From Alicyclobacillus tolerans (GTDB lineage: Bacteria; Bacillota; Bacilli; Alicyclobacillales; Alicyclobacillaceae), in contig NZ_FRAF01000012.1 of assembly GCF_900142255.1 (NCBI RefSeq), forward strand, positions 42,658 through 106,657: a stretch of DNA of 64,000 bases, given 5' to 3'. Below the pieces are notes generated by a model that saw nothing but the letters and a program-made list of their open reading frames with translations, made no database searches and was not told the DNA's origin. Positions 18,985 through 28,879 of this stretch are shown here, piece after piece (the stretch's first letter is position 1; every line of letters begins with the position of its first letter). Both the position numbers and the translations under genes were made by a program.

Positions 18985-21014
18985 AGATTAACCACCCCGC
19001 CACTCTCAACTTCAAGCGTCGGATCCAACTCACTGTAAGATAACACCGTCAACTCCGGTAAAAATCTTACCAACCAGCGTCTAACAGCTAAACGCAATGT
19101 AGGATGAACCAAGAGTATAGGTGATTTGCCTTGCGCAGAGAGACGATTCGATTCTTCCCGCAGTCTTTTGTAAATTTTTTGCGACAGTGCAGGATCGAGT
19201 GCAACAAACACACTTTCCTCTTGATGAATCAATGATTCTTGGATCTTTTCTTCCACACTCGGAGAAAAAGTAAGTACTGTTAATGGTTGGCCTGGCACTC
19301 TGAATTGATGACAAATTTGCCTGCTCAATGCCTGTCTAACCTGTTCGGTCAACATATCGGTATCTTTGGACTGGCGACCAACATCCGCAAGAACTTCTAA
19401 AATAGTCGATAAGTCACGAATGGATACTTTTTCATGTAGCAAATTGCTCAATACTTTTTGCACTTGACCAAGTGTTAAATTGTTATTCAACACATCATCA
19501 ACAACCGCAGGAGCTTCCGTCTTTAAGTGATCCAACAATTTCTTAGTTTCCTGTCTCGTCAACAACTCATGGGCATGTGCACGCAATGTTTCTGTCAAAT
19601 GAGTTGCCATAACGGAGGACGGATCAACCACTGTATATCCAGACATCTCTGCCTGTATTTTCATTTCCGAATTGACCCATAAAGCAGGCAAACCAAAAGT
19701 AGGTTCTTTGGTAGAAATCCCAATAATAGTTGGATCTTCAACTCCAGGAGATATCGCTAGCCAATGCCCAAGCAAAACTTCTCCTCGAGCAATCTCCAAC
19801 CCTTTTAAGAGAATGACATATTCCGTAGGTTTTAATTGCATATTGTCGCGCAAACGGATAGCAGGAATGACCAACCCAAGTTCAAGTGCCAATTGCTTTC
19901 GAATCATGATAACTCTTTCTAACATGTCGCCGCCCTGTTTAGCGTCCACCAACGGCACAAGACCGTAGCCAAACTCCAGTTCAATAGGCTCAACATGGAG
20001 CAGAGACAAAGCATTCTCTGGTTTTTTGTTGTCTTCTGTACGGCTCTTGAGCAATTGTTCTTGCTCTTTTTTTGCCGATCTTGCCGCATTTACCTGTACA
20101 CGCCAACCAGTCAAAAAAGCGAGTGCAGAAATAGGAATCACGGGGATGACCCCAATTGGAGTAAATACACCCAGCAATAAAATAGCTGATCCAACCATAT
20201 AGAGGGCACGCGGGAATTGAAAAACCTGGCCAAAAATATCCGCTCCCAAATTTGCTTCAGTAGCAGCTCTAGTCACCATTAATCCAGTGGCTGTCGAAAG
20301 CAACAAGGCTGGAATTTGACTGACCAGACCGTCCCCAACTGAAAGTAAAGTATACTGGTGGAGCGCTGTTGAGAATGAATCTTTGTGAATGACCATACCG
20401 ATAATAAAACCACCAACAATATTGACCGCTACTATTAACATAGAAGCAATGGCATCGCCTTTCACAAATTTAGAGGCTCCATCCATGGCTCCGTAAAAAT
20501 CCGCTTCCCGTTCAATATCTGCACGTCGCTTGCGCGCAGTGGCTTCGTCTATCAGGCCAGCGTTTAAGTCCGCGTCGATAGCGATTTGTTTTCCAGGCAT
20601 TGCATCCAAGGTAAAGCGCGCCGCTACTTCAGCAACACGTTCAGCGCCGCGAGTAATAACAATAAATTGCACAATAATAATGATAATAAATACGATAAAC
20701 CCCACAACTGGGTTACTGCCTATTACAAAAGACCCAAATGTATTAATGACAGCTCCAGCATTACCCTGCCCAAGAATTAATCGTGTGGTGGAAATATTCA
20801 GAGAGAGTCGGTAGAGCGTCATAATGAGTAAAATTGAAGGGAAGACAGAAAAATCAAGTGGTTCTTTCGTATTGATGGCCACGAGAAGAATGGTCATGGA
20901 GACGAAAATATTGACTAACAACAGTACGTCAAGTACAGGCCGACTCATGGGTATAATCATCATGACAATTATCCAGAGCAAAGCTGCCATGATTCCTAAA
21001 TCTGAACGTTTCAC
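18981..21014 (-). CDS. flhA: Flagellar export gate protein FlhA
   Basis: FlhA forms the nonameric ring of the flagellar type III export gate and engages the proton motive force. The 677-aa protein has about eight N-terminal transmembrane helices. The FHIPEP-family cytoplasmic loop contains VARFTLDAMPGKQIAIDADL and is followed by a large C-terminal cytoplasmic domain. It overlaps flhB by 4 nt. Confidence 0.98.
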   Translation of the reverse strand: MKRSDLGIMAALLWIIVMMIIPMSRPVLDVLLLVNIFVSMTILLVAINTKEPLDFSVFPSILLIMTLYRLSLNISTTRLILGQGNAGAVINTFGSFVIGSNPVVGFIVFIIIIIVQFIVITRGAERVAEVAARFTLDAMPGKQIAIDADLNAGLIDEATARKRRADIEREADFYGAMDGASKFVKGDAIASMLIVAVNIVGGFIIGMVIHKDSFSTALHQYTLLSVGDGLVSQIPALLLSTATGLMVTRAATEANLGADIFGQVFQFPRALYMVGSAILLLGVFTPIGVIPVIPISALAFLTGWRVQVNAARSAKKEQEQLLKSRTEDNKKPENALSLLHVEPIELEFGYGLVPLVDAKQGGDMLERVIMIRKQLALELGLVIPAIRLRDNMQLKPTEYVILLKGLEIARGEVLLGHWLAISPGVEDPTIIGISTKEPTFGLPALWVNSEMKIQAEMSGYTVVDPSSVMATHLTETLRAHAHELLTRQETKKLLDHLKTEAPAVVDDVLNNNLTLGQVQKVLSNLLHEKVSIRDLSTILEVLADVGRQSKDTDMLTEQVRQALSRQICHQFRVPGQPLTVLTFSPSVEEKIQESLIHQEESVFVALDPALSQKIYKRLREESNRLSAQGKSPILLVHPTLRLAVRRWLVRFLPELTVLSYSELDPTLEVESGGVVNL

Positions 21015-22126
21015 GAATTCACCCCATTGCCTGTAAAGACTTTTTGTTGTTTCATAGCGTAAACATAAGCTAAAACTTCTGCGACTGCCTGATAAAGCTC
21101 CGCAGGAATCACTTGGCCAATTTCCACATCGCGGTATAGCGTTCTTGCTAGTGGTGGATTTTCTACAATTGCCACATGATGTTGTTCCGCTAGTTCACGA
21201 ATTTTTTGGGCAGTATAATCCTGCCCTTTCGCCAGAACTTGTGGCGCTTCCAATTGGTCTGGTCGATACCAGATAGCTACCGCATAATGAGTCGGGTTTG
21301 TAATCACTACATCTGCTTTCGGTATATCCTGCATCATTCGACGCATGGCCAAAGCCCTAGCCCGCCTACGAATATTGGATTTAATCTGTGGATCTCCTTC
21401 AGTTTGGCGAAATTCTTCACGAACTTCATGTTTGGTCATGCGTAATTTTTTTTCATACTGACTCTTTTGAAAATAAAAATCCAATGCAGATAAAAGAATC
21501 ATCAATACGGCAACTGTTATGGATAACCGAAAAACAATACTGCCAAGCCAAGCGATGAGCGAATTGACGGAGAGAAAAGATAATTGACCTATACTTTGTG
21601 TCACTTGATGCAGCGACATATAGGCTGCGGCAACCACAATCGCCAGCTTGAGAATCGACTTTAATCCTTCCATAGCTGTCTGCGGTGAAAAGAGACGACG
21701 TAGTCCAGCGATAGGTTGGATTCTCTCCCATTTAGGTAACAATAACTTGGGAAGGAATAACGGGCCAACCTGTACAAAACCAGTAAAAGCAGCCGCAAAC
21801 CAAAATACAAGTAGCAAGGGTAATAAACTACCCGCCAATGCAAGAAATTGACCACCAAACAAACCAGGAACATTTTGTGCAGTCAATGAGATGGAGCCTG
21901 CATAGGTAAGGTCTTTGTGAGCAAGAATTTGCCAGACCCCCCAAACCTTTGGTCCTAAAATTCGCAGGGCTGCCAAAGCGCCCAAAAGCATAATCGACGA
22001 AGTTAATTCGACACTTTTCGGCACATTTCCTTCTCTTCTTGCTTCCTGTCGTCTGCGTGGTGTTGCCTTTTCAGTCTTGTTTCCTGAGTCGCTCTCTGCA
22101 AATCTTTGCAGTTTAAGAATTAACAT
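21011..22126 (-). CDS. flhB: Flagellar export switch protein FlhB
   Basis: FlhB switches export from rod/hook to filament substrates. The N-terminus (GNKTEKATPRRRQEARREG) and four transmembrane helices are followed by the cytoplasmic domain with the self-cleavage site NPTHYAVAIWY. It is 371 aa. The 95-nt gap to fliR is longer than usual in this operon. Compare the stand-alone FlhB C-terminal-domain gene at 50978-51235, which lacks the NPTH site. Confidence 0.97.
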   Translation of the reverse strand: MLILKLQRFAESDSGNKTEKATPRRRQEARREGNVPKSVELTSSIMLLGALAALRILGPKVWGVWQILAHKDLTYAGSISLTAQNVPGLFGGQFLALAGSLLPLLLVFWFAAAFTGFVQVGPLFLPKLLLPKWERIQPIAGLRRLFSPQTAMEGLKSILKLAIVVAAAYMSLHQVTQSIGQLSFLSVNSLIAWLGSIVFRLSITVAVLMILLSALDFYFQKSQYEKKLRMTKHEVREEFRQTEGDPQIKSNIRRRARALAMRRMMQDIPKADVVITNPTHYAVAIWYRPDQLEAPQVLAKGQDYTAQKIRELAEQHHVAIVENPPLARTLYRDVEIGQVIPAELYQAVAEVLAYVYAMKQQKVFTGNGVNS

Positions 22127-22221
22127 GGCTCTGTGACCTATCTCTCCAATACATGAAATAACTTATTTTCGGATTTGATTTTAGAACTTTTATAAAACGT
22201 TAAATATTAGAAAACCATATA

Positions 22222-22995
22222 TCATCCTGTTAATTGCATAAAAGCAGTGACTTGACCGAATAGAAAGGTAAATAGAACATGAAATATAGACACAAACGCT
22301 GGAACTGATGCAGCAAAAACAGATAAACCAATAAATAATTGAATCGGTAACCCACTGAAATATACATTCATTTGAGGAACCGCTTTGGAGAGCAACGCAA
22401 ACGTGACGTTGGTCAGCAGTAAAGCAACCAACACGGGAGCAGCCACTTGAACAGCATCTGCCGTAATCAGGTCCATCAATTGCTCAAAAGCTAAACCGAA
22501 AGTTTGCGGCAAATGAAATTGCCCTAAAGGAATGAGCTTATAACTATCCATTCCAGTTAAAGCCAGCCCATCCAATCCATCAGCACCTAAAAAAAACAGA
22601 GTAAAAATCATATTGAAAAATGTACCTGAAAGTCCTGTCACAAATGAGCTTTCTGGATTAAACAATTCTGCAGATGCAAAGCCAATTTGTACATCAATGA
22701 TTTGACCCGCTAAATTTAAAATTGAAAAAATAGAGGTTGCTATAAATCCCATAAACAATCCTGTAACCAATTCCAGAACCAGCAAACCAACATATAAACC
22801 TGTTTGTTGAAAAGGAGAAGGTACTTTGGCTTGAACAGTAGGTAAAACCCAAAGAGCTAAAAAAACTACTAGACCAATTTTTACTGTTCTCGGCACAGCA
22901 GTCATGGAAAATAAAGGTGACGCTCCAATAAAACCTGCCATTCTAGCCATAATAAGAAAAAATAACGGGTATTGCAGGACAGCTAAGTTCAACAT
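22222..22995 (-). CDS. fliR: Flagellar export protein FliR
   Basis: This is a 257-aa integral membrane export-gate component with about six transmembrane segments. It matches the FliR family: FLIMARMAGFIGASPLFS near the start, then AGQIIDVQIGFASAELFNP. It starts 4 nt after the fliQ stop. Confidence 0.95.
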   Translation of the reverse strand: MLNLAVLQYPLFFLIMARMAGFIGASPLFSMTAVPRTVKIGLVVFLALWVLPTVQAKVPSPFQQTGLYVGLLVLELVTGLFMGFIATSIFSILNLAGQIIDVQIGFASAELFNPESSFVTGLSGTFFNMIFTLFFLGADGLDGLALTGMDSYKLIPLGQFHLPQTFGLAFEQLMDLITADAVQVAAPVLVALLLTNVTFALLSKAVPQMNVYFSGLPIQLFIGLSVFAASVPAFVSIFHVLFTFLFGQVTAFMQLTG

Positions 22996-22999
22996 ATGA

Positions 23000-23269
23000 T
23001 CACTGCACGTACTGCATAAGATGACCGAGAATCGATTGCGTAAAATCTAACATGCTGGTAATCATCCATGGCCCAAAGATGAGCAAAGCTACGATGACAG
23101 CAGCAATTTTTGGAATATAGGTTAGGCTTGGTTCCTGGATTTGCGTAGTAGCTTGAAATACAGAGACGATTAACCCAGCAGCCAGTCCTAAACCAAGAAT
23201 CGGACCTACCAACTTAATAATCAACCACATGACCTGGGAACCTAAACCGACAATAAATTCTGCATTCAA
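23000..23269 (-). CDS. fliQ: Flagellar export protein FliQ
   Basis: This is an 89-aa export-gate subunit with two transmembrane helices and the family segment GLIVSVFQATTQIQEPSLTY-IPK. Length and position between fliP and fliR are standard. Confidence 0.96.
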   Translation of the reverse strand: MNAEFIVGLGSQVMWLIIKLVGPILGLGLAAGLIVSVFQATTQIQEPSLTYIPKIAAVIVALLIFGPWMITSMLDFTQSILGHLMQYVQ

Positions 23270-23321
23270 TCTTATTCAACTCCTACTCTCGTTTCATCGG
23301 CACTCCATACAACAATTCCAA

Positions 23322-24107
23322 TTAGCTATAACCAGACAGAAGTGATTGCACAACCAAGTGCCAACCATCTACCATGACAAACAGCAAAATTTTAAATGGC
23401 AAGGAAATGATAACAGGTGGTAACATCATCATTCCCATAGACATTAATGTCGTAGAAACGACCAGATCGATAACTAGAAATGGTAGATAAATCATAAATC
23501 CGATCTGAAAAGCTGTTTTCAATTCACTGATGGTATAAGCAGGTACAAGTGCCGACATTGGAATTTGATTGACATTTTTAGGAGTCTGCATGTGCCTAAA
23601 TTGCAGAAATAATTGTAAGTCATCAGGTCTCGTCTGTTTAGCCATAAATTGCTTAAACGGTATTTCCGCCTGACGCAAAGCAGCGCTTTCTGACAACTTA
23701 CCTGCTAGAAAAGGCTGTAATGCATGCTGATTGGCTTGCTGAAATGTTGGTTCCATAACAAAAAAAGTAAGAAAAAGCGCTAAGCCAATCAGAACCTGAT
23801 TGGGTGGAGATTGTTGCAAAGCCAGCGCACTTCGAACAAAAGAAAGTACCACAATCATCCGAGTAAAAGAAGTCATTAACAGCAAAATTGCCGGCGCAAC
23901 CGACAGAACGGTCAGTAACAAAACAATTTGAACCGTACTGTCTACTGATTGGCGCGAATTAGATGTTCCCAACGACAAATGAAGACCCGGCAAAAAACTG
24001 TTGGTCTGATTGGAAACGGTTGCTGCATATAAATTGGGATGATAAGCAAAAAAACAGATACAGACGGAAAGCAGCAACAAAGTGATTTGCCAATGTCTTT
24101 TTTTCAT
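23322..24107 (-). CDS. fliP: Flagellar export protein FliP
   Basis: This is a core export-gate subunit of 261 aa with an N-terminal signal peptide (KKRHWQITLLLLSVCICFF) and four transmembrane helices. The family blocks MTSFTRMIVVLSFVRSAL, then QQSPPNQVLIGLALFLTFFVM and MGMMMLPPVIISLPFKILLF are clear. Its ATG overlaps the fliO stop by 4 nt. Confidence 0.97.
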   Translation of the reverse strand: MKKRHWQITLLLLSVCICFFAYHPNLYAATVSNQTNSFLPGLHLSLGTSNSRQSVDSTVQIVLLLTVLSVAPAILLLMTSFTRMIVVLSFVRSALALQQSPPNQVLIGLALFLTFFVMEPTFQQANQHALQPFLAGKLSESAALRQAEIPFKQFMAKQTRPDDLQLFLQFRHMQTPKNVNQIPMSALVPAYTISELKTAFQIGFMIYLPFLVIDLVVSTTLMSMGMMMLPPVIISLPFKILLFVMVDGWHLVVQSLLSGYS

Positions 24108-24580
24108 GATTTTCTCTCTTTGCTGTCCTTTCCCTTGGATTCCGCATAACGTTGACGAGCGTTTTCGACAGCACTCGACAACGAAGCGGCAAACGACTGT
24201 CTCGAAGGTTGGAGAGTAGCTTCCGATTCATCCCACGGTTCGGAAATCTGATCGAGCAGTGTAATATTTTCTCCAACCCCAAGCACATAGCGTTTTCCAG
24301 AGATTTCAACTACCTGTATAGAGCGATTTTGAGCTAATTGGCGGGCTGCAAGTACCTTAATCGTTCCGCGTTCAGCCACTGACGTCCGTCTGGCTAAAAA
24401 ACGAATAACAACGATAATCAATGCAATAATAATCACAAACGAGAGTACAAATTGAAAATAAGTCATTAAAGGGGGACCGGCATTGGGCAAAGGCGGGCTA
24501 GAATTCTTGCTAGCTGCATATGCTACCACAGGCAACATGCCCATCTGATTAACGAAAGCTAGAAAAAAACTTCCCGCCAT
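24104..24580 (-). CDS. fliO: Flagellar biosynthesis protein FliO (FliZ)
   Basis: FliO is an accessory scaffold for FliP assembly. From the ATG at 24580 it is 158 aa, with an N-terminal hydrophobic signal and a second transmembrane segment (FVLSFVIIIALIIVVIRFL). A cytoplasmic domain follows, containing KVLAARQLAQNRSIQVVEI and RYVLGVGENITLLDQI. The start is uncertain: the frame is open to a TTG at 24625 inside cheY, and no strong ribosome binding site precedes the ATG. Confidence 0.88.
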   Translation of the reverse strand: MAGSFFLAFVNQMGMLPVVAYAASKNSSPPLPNAGPPLMTYFQFVLSFVIIIALIIVVIRFLARRTSVAERGTIKVLAARQLAQNRSIQVVEISGKRYVLGVGENITLLDQISEPWDESEATLQPSRQSFAASLSSAVENARQRYAESKGKDSKERKS

Positions 24581-24593
24581 GACTGTAATTTTT

Positions 24594-24956
24594 CTACGCA
24601 AGTGCTTTTCGCACCGCTTCCACAACGCGATCGGCCTGAAACGGTTTCACAATAAAGTCTTTTGCTCCGGCTTGAATAGCATCGATGACCATAGCCTGTT
24701 GTCCCATAGCCGAACACATAATCACTCGAGCGTTCGGATCAATGGAGCGAATTTTCTTTAAAGCTTCTATGCCATCCATTTCAGGCATGGTAATGTCTAA
24801 GGTAACCAAATCCGGAGTTAATTCTTGGTATTTTTCTACTGCTTGGTTGCCGTCCGCCGCTTCTCCGACTACTTCAAAATTGTTCTTAGTAAGAATGTCC
24901 TTAATCATCATTCGCATAAATGCTGCGTCGTCGACAATCAAAATCCGGTTTGCCAT
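24594..24956 (-). CDS. cheY: Chemotaxis response regulator CheY
   Basis: This is a single-domain receiver of 120 aa. It has the acidic pair Asp9/Asp10 (ILIVDDAAFM), phospho-acceptor Asp54 (LVTLDITMPEMDG), the Ser of MCSAMGQ and the Lys of IVKPFQ. In Bacillus-type systems CheY-P binds FliM and promotes counter-clockwise rotation; CheC and FliY remove the phosphate. The ATG at 24956 is preferred because GGAGG lies 11 nt before it; a GTG at 24974 would contain that site. Confidence 0.97.
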   Translation of the reverse strand: MANRILIVDDAAFMRMMIKDILTKNNFEVVGEAADGNQAVEKYQELTPDLVTLDITMPEMDGIEALKKIRSIDPNARVIMCSAMGQQAMVIDAIQAGAKDFIVKPFQADRVVEAVRKALA

Positions 24957-24987
24957 GTTATTATTGACCTCCACATTTTATCTAATT

Positions 24988-26124
24988 TTATAAATTCCTC
25001 ACTCGTTCAGAGGGGCTAATGATATCCGTAACCCGGACGCCAAAGTTTTCGTCAATGACCACAACTTCTCCTGTCGCGATTTTTTTATTATTTACAAGAA
25101 TATCGACAGGTTCGCCAGCCAGTTTGTCCAATTCAAAGATTGAACCAGGTGCCAAATCGAGAACTTCGCGTATCATGCGCTTCGTTCTGCCGAGTTCTAC
25201 TGTGATATTGAGTGGAACATCAAACAACAGTTCTAAATTTCGCGGTTGTCCATGAGAAGTTACTTCCAATCCGCCAAAATCCACAAATTCCGGACGTTGA
25301 ACGGTGGTTGACGGACGATTTTTTAACGCTTCTGCCGAAGCTGCAACCTCTTTTTTTGCTGCATTTGGGATTTCTTCTTGTATCCCTGCAGTCAGATTTG
25401 CTGAAGGTTGTGAAGAAACCGTGTCGGTAATTTCCGGGCTCATATTTTCAGTTGATGAATCAGATGCATGAAATCCTAGTTTATTCAGCAATTCATCTGC
25501 AAATTGGAGAGGCATTAACTGCATGATGCGCGAATCAATCAGCTCCCCGACTTTCAAGGCAAACTCTACGTTGACCAACCACCCTTTAAAGCCAAGGTCG
25601 ATACTGTCATCACTTGTCAAATCGACTACTCTGACATTCGGTGGCGAGATATCAATACGACTGCCAAAAATCTGTGACATAGAAGTAGAGGCGCCGCCCA
25701 TCATTTGATTCATGGCCTCACCCACGGCACTTAGGTGGAGTTCATTTAATTCACCTGAAATATTCGTTCCATCTCCACCAAGCATCAAATCGGCTATCGT
25801 TTTGGCATCATCCAGTTCAATGGCCAGTGCGTTCGAACCTTTTAATCCCACTGTATATTCTACAGTAACTAGCACATATGGTTTGGGAAACTGATTAGGC
25901 AGTTCTTGAGCATTTATAATAGAGACACTAGGAGTAGTAATCTCCACCCGTTGTTGCAACAAGGTTGACAATGCTGTGGCAGCTGAGCCAAAAGAAATAT
26001 TGCCAATTTCCCCAAGGGCATCCGCCTCTTCATTGGTCAATGCCTGATTTTTCTCGGATGTTTGATTTCCTCCTCGAAAGAGTGCATCAATTTCTTCCTG
26101 GGAGAGTGCTTGTTGATCGCTCAT
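24988..26124 (-). CDS. fliY: Flagellar switch protein and CheY-P phosphatase FliY
   Basis: FliY combines a CheC-like phosphatase with a FliN-type C-ring domain. It is 378 aa. The N-terminal peptide LSQEEIDALFRGG resembles the CheY-P binding segment of FliM. Two CheC motifs follow (EIGNISFGSAATALS and AVGEAMNQMMGG), then an acidic/polar linker and a C-terminal SpoA domain (ELLFDVPLNITVELGRTK). It starts 38 nt inside fliM, behind AAGGAGGAGG. Confidence 0.97.
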   Translation of the reverse strand: MSDQQALSQEEIDALFRGGNQTSEKNQALTNEEADALGEIGNISFGSAATALSTLLQQRVEITTPSVSIINAQELPNQFPKPYVLVTVEYTVGLKGSNALAIELDDAKTIADLMLGGDGTNISGELNELHLSAVGEAMNQMMGGASTSMSQIFGSRIDISPPNVRVVDLTSDDSIDLGFKGWLVNVEFALKVGELIDSRIMQLMPLQFADELLNKLGFHASDSSTENMSPEITDTVSSQPSANLTAGIQEEIPNAAKKEVAASAEALKNRPSTTVQRPEFVDFGGLEVTSHGQPRNLELLFDVPLNITVELGRTKRMIREVLDLAPGSIFELDKLAGEPVDILVNNKKIATGEVVVIDENFGVRVTDIISPSERVRNL

Positions 26125-27112
26125 GATCCGCCTCCTCCTTCCATTCTCTCAGTATGCGGATGGCCATTTTTCCGCGCATTTTGCCAATTCTAGCTGTAAA
26201 TGTGGGCACTTCGTCTACGTAAACCGTGACAGGCGCAGAAATTGGATGATTGAGGGGAATCATATCCCCCACCTGTAACTCCAAGACATCACGCACTGTC
26301 AATTCAGCCTGACCCAGAGCGACAGCCATAGAAACTTCCATACCTTGCATATGGTTGGCGAGTTTCATTTGTTCGGCTGAACTCGATTCCCTGTCGCGTA
26401 AACCATCCATGAAAAACTGGGTGGAAAGATTATGCATAATAGGCTCTATCGTCACATGCGGAACACAAAGATTGATGAGTCCTGTGACCGGTCCCACTCG
26501 GGCACTTAAAGTAATCACAAGCACCGTTTCGTTAGGTGTAGAAAGTTGCAAAAATTGCGGATTACTTTCCACAGAAAGAAACTCAGGTTGTAAATCAACC
26601 ACATTGTGCCAGGATTCGCGAAAAAACTGCTCAGTCTGTTCAAGAAATGGTCGCATCAGAGCTTGCTCAATCTCTGTTAATTCTCGTTCTTTGTAAGGCC
26701 CTTGCACAACACCGCCCATCATCCTATCGATGATGGCAAAGACAATTTGCGGGTTGATTTCCATCACAATTTTTCCTGGCAACGGATGAAACGCCAACAG
26801 TTCTATCACTGTTAATATCGGGATCGAGCGAATAAATTCCTCATAGGGAACTTGATCGACCGACTCCACTTGAATCTGCACCACACTTCGCAACTGTCCG
26901 GATAAATATGTGGTCATCAACCTGGCAAAATGTTCATGAATGCGCGAGATAATGCGAATGTGATCTTTCGAAAAACGCATAGCACGCCGAAAATCATACG
27001 TTCGTACACGAGTAGAAGCTGCCTCTTCACGAATGTCTTCTGCTTTGACTTCGCCTTTCGTAAGCGCTGATAGCAATGCGTCAATCTCAGATTGAGAGAG
27101 CACCTCCGACAA
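26087..27112 (-). CDS. fliM: Flagellar motor switch protein FliM
   Basis: FliM is the C-ring subunit that binds CheY-P. The TTG at 27112 gives the classic family start MSEVLSQSEIDALLSAL and has a GGGGGAG site 6 nt upstream; the longer frame to 27142 overlaps fliL and adds a non-conserved leader. The product is 341 aa with the middle CheC-like domain (lacking phosphatase motifs) and a C-terminal SpoA domain. The gap to fliL is 16 nt. Confidence 0.97.
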   Translation of the reverse strand: MSEVLSQSEIDALLSALTKGEVKAEDIREEAASTRVRTYDFRRAMRFSKDHIRIISRIHEHFARLMTTYLSGQLRSVVQIQVESVDQVPYEEFIRSIPILTVIELLAFHPLPGKIVMEINPQIVFAIIDRMMGGVVQGPYKERELTEIEQALMRPFLEQTEQFFRESWHNVVDLQPEFLSVESNPQFLQLSTPNETVLVITLSARVGPVTGLINLCVPHVTIEPIMHNLSTQFFMDGLRDRESSSAEQMKLANHMQGMEVSMAVALGQAELTVRDVLELQVGDMIPLNHPISAPVTVYVDEVPTFTARIGKMRGKMAIRILREWKEEADHERSTSTLPGRN

Positions 27113-27128
27113 CCGACTCTCCCCCTCT

Positions 27129-27560
27129 CTATTGAACGACAATTTGCGATAAATAGACTTTTGTCACATCGCCATGCGGTAACTCTGCATTAACGGTCTT
27201 TTGAATGGCTGTACGCAATTGATTAAATCCCGAGACCTGCTGTAGTTCACTAGCGGTAAACTGACGCATTAACCCATTCACGGAGTTCTCAATTTCTGGC
27301 ATCATGACATTGATTTCATTCTTGGTGCTGCTTGAATCCGCCTGTAAAGTCATGGTGAATTGAATCAGTCCACTTGACCCTAAATTTGTTGTCATTTGTG
27401 GAAATGAAACCTGCAACTGGGCTTCCTGTTGAGGAGTCAAAGCAGGTTTGGCGGCAGGAGTGCGTGGGTGCAGCAAAAACAGATAAGCCCCTACGCCAAG
27501 CACACATAATATAGCAATAATTAACAAAATGATGACCATCCAAATCAGCGGCTTTTTCAA
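27129..27560 (-). CDS. fliL: Flagellar basal-body-associated protein FliL
   Basis: This is a 143-aa protein with one N-terminal transmembrane helix (LIWMVIILLIIAILCVLGVG), a Pro-rich linker and the extracytoplasmic FliL domain. It ends GDVTKVYLSQIVVQ, the typical family terminus. It is associated with stators. It overlaps the swrD-like gene by 4 nt. Confidence 0.93.
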   Translation of the reverse strand: MKKPLIWMVIILLIIAILCVLGVGAYLFLLHPRTPAAKPALTPQQEAQLQVSFPQMTTNLGSSGLIQFTMTLQADSSSTKNEINVMMPEIENSVNGLMRQFTASELQQVSGFNQLRTAIQKTVNAELPHGDVTKVYLSQIVVQ

Positions 27561-27772
27561 ACGCTCTCTCCTCTCCTTGCCACCATGCCCAGCATACCTA
27601 CCTGTTGCAAGAAAGCGGCAACACGCTGAGTCACTTCTTCTGGGCTCTCATGAATGACGTATTTGTGGCCATTTGTCAGAGTAATAATGGTATCGGGCGT
27701 TTTCTCAATTGATTCAATCAGAATAGGATTCAACCATAGATCTGAACCATTAATTCTCTTTAAGGCAATCAA
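27557..27772 (-). CDS. swrD: FlbD/SwrD family flagellar protein
   Basis: This is a 71-aa protein of the FlbD family: LIALKRINGSDLWLNP, then ESIEKTPDTIITLTNGHKYV. In B. subtilis SwrD (YlzI), at the same position between flgE and fliL, raises flagellar torque; that function is inferred here. The TTG at 27772 is chosen because GGAGG lies 8 nt before it; the ATG at 27787 would include that site. Confidence 0.88.
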   Translation of the reverse strand: MIALKRINGSDLWLNPILIESIEKTPDTIITLTNGHKYVIHESPEEVTQRVAAFLQQVGMLGMVARRGESV

Positions 27773-27825
27773 CTCTACCGCCTCCATTGGGCGGCCACCC
27801 AGAAGGTGGCCGCAGCGAAAAGATA

Positions 27826-28788
27826 TCAGACGTTATTCATCAGCGTCTGAAGAATCTGCTTGTCCGTAGAAATGACTTGTGAATTTGCAGCATAACCATT
27901 CTGGGCGACAATCATTTCCGCAAATTCTTGAGTTAAATCCACGTTAGACTGCTCAACAGCACCAGACTGTAAAGTACCACTAGTAGAACTCGGCTGGCCA
28001 AAAGTGGCCTGCCCTGAATTGCCTGTTACACTCCACTCTGAATCGCCAATTTTTTGTAATCCACCGTAATTGGGAAATGTAGCAAGCGCCAAGTAGCCAA
28101 TTACGTGAGTATTTCCACTTGTGTCAGTGACCGTAATGGATCCGTTTGAACCAATGGTGACGTTTGGATTAGAGGCAAGGGTCCAAGAACCAGTGGTCGA
28201 GCTTGAATTGGGATTGCCTCCAGCCTGGGTTACTAATGTATTAATATTAATGGGTACTAGATTACCTGTATTGGGGGAAGAATTGCTGGAACTGGTTACC
28301 TCGTAACCCAACACCACATTGCCATTAGGCAAAACTAAATTGCTGTTGGCGTCCAGTGAAAAATCTCCTGCACGCGTATAGTAGACAGAGGAATTAGAAC
28401 CAGATAACTGATTGTTGGTAAGAGCTATGCTGCTATTCGGATCGGGTGTTACAGCAAACAATCCTGCACCATTGATGGCCACATCCAAAGGATTGCCCGT
28501 CGTTTGATCCGCTCCTTGCGTCCATTCATTTTGAATGGCTTCAATTTGTGTCCCCAGTCCAACTTGCTGTGCGTTTACACCGCCCGATAAATTGGTGCTA
28601 GTAGAGGTAGCACCTGTATACGTTGGCGCAGTCGCACCTGACAAAGTTTGACTCAGCATGTCAGCAAATACCGCACGTGCCGATTTATAACCAATGGTAT
28701 TGACATTCGCAATATTGTTGCCAACTACATCAAGGTCAGTCTGAAACGCATCCATTCCAGACACAGCAGAACCTAATGAGCGTAACAT
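27826..28788 (-). CDS. flgE: Flagellar hook protein FlgE
   Basis: This 320-aa axial protein has the N-terminal rod/hook motif VVGNNIANVNTIGYK and the C-terminal motif SNVDLTQEFAEMIVAQNGY. The middle is rich in Ser, Asn, Gly and Thr, as in secreted axial proteins. Position after flgD and the TIGR02530 gene supports FlgE (once annotated FlgG in Bacillus). It is longer than the B. subtilis 264 aa; the extra length is in the exposed central domain. The ATG has AGGAGG upstream. Confidence 0.92.
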   Translation of the reverse strand: MLRSLGSAVSGMDAFQTDLDVVGNNIANVNTIGYKSARAVFADMLSQTLSGATAPTYTGATSTSTNLSGGVNAQQVGLGTQIEAIQNEWTQGADQTTGNPLDVAINGAGLFAVTPDPNSSIALTNNQLSGSNSSVYYTRAGDFSLDANSNLVLPNGNVVLGYEVTSSSNSSPNTGNLVPININTLVTQAGGNPNSSSTTGSWTLASNPNVTIGSNGSITVTDTSGNTHVIGYLALATFPNYGGLQKIGDSEWSVTGNSGQATFGQPSSTSGTLQSGAVEQSNVDLTQEFAEMIVAQNGYAANSQVISTDKQILQTLMNNV

Positions 28789-28879
28789 GGTTTATCCTCC
28801 TCGTTGTCCACAGAATTTTATCCTAATATTTTTCGAGATCTCTTTGCTTTTCATTGAAACGGTTCAGTCGCTCCCCGTT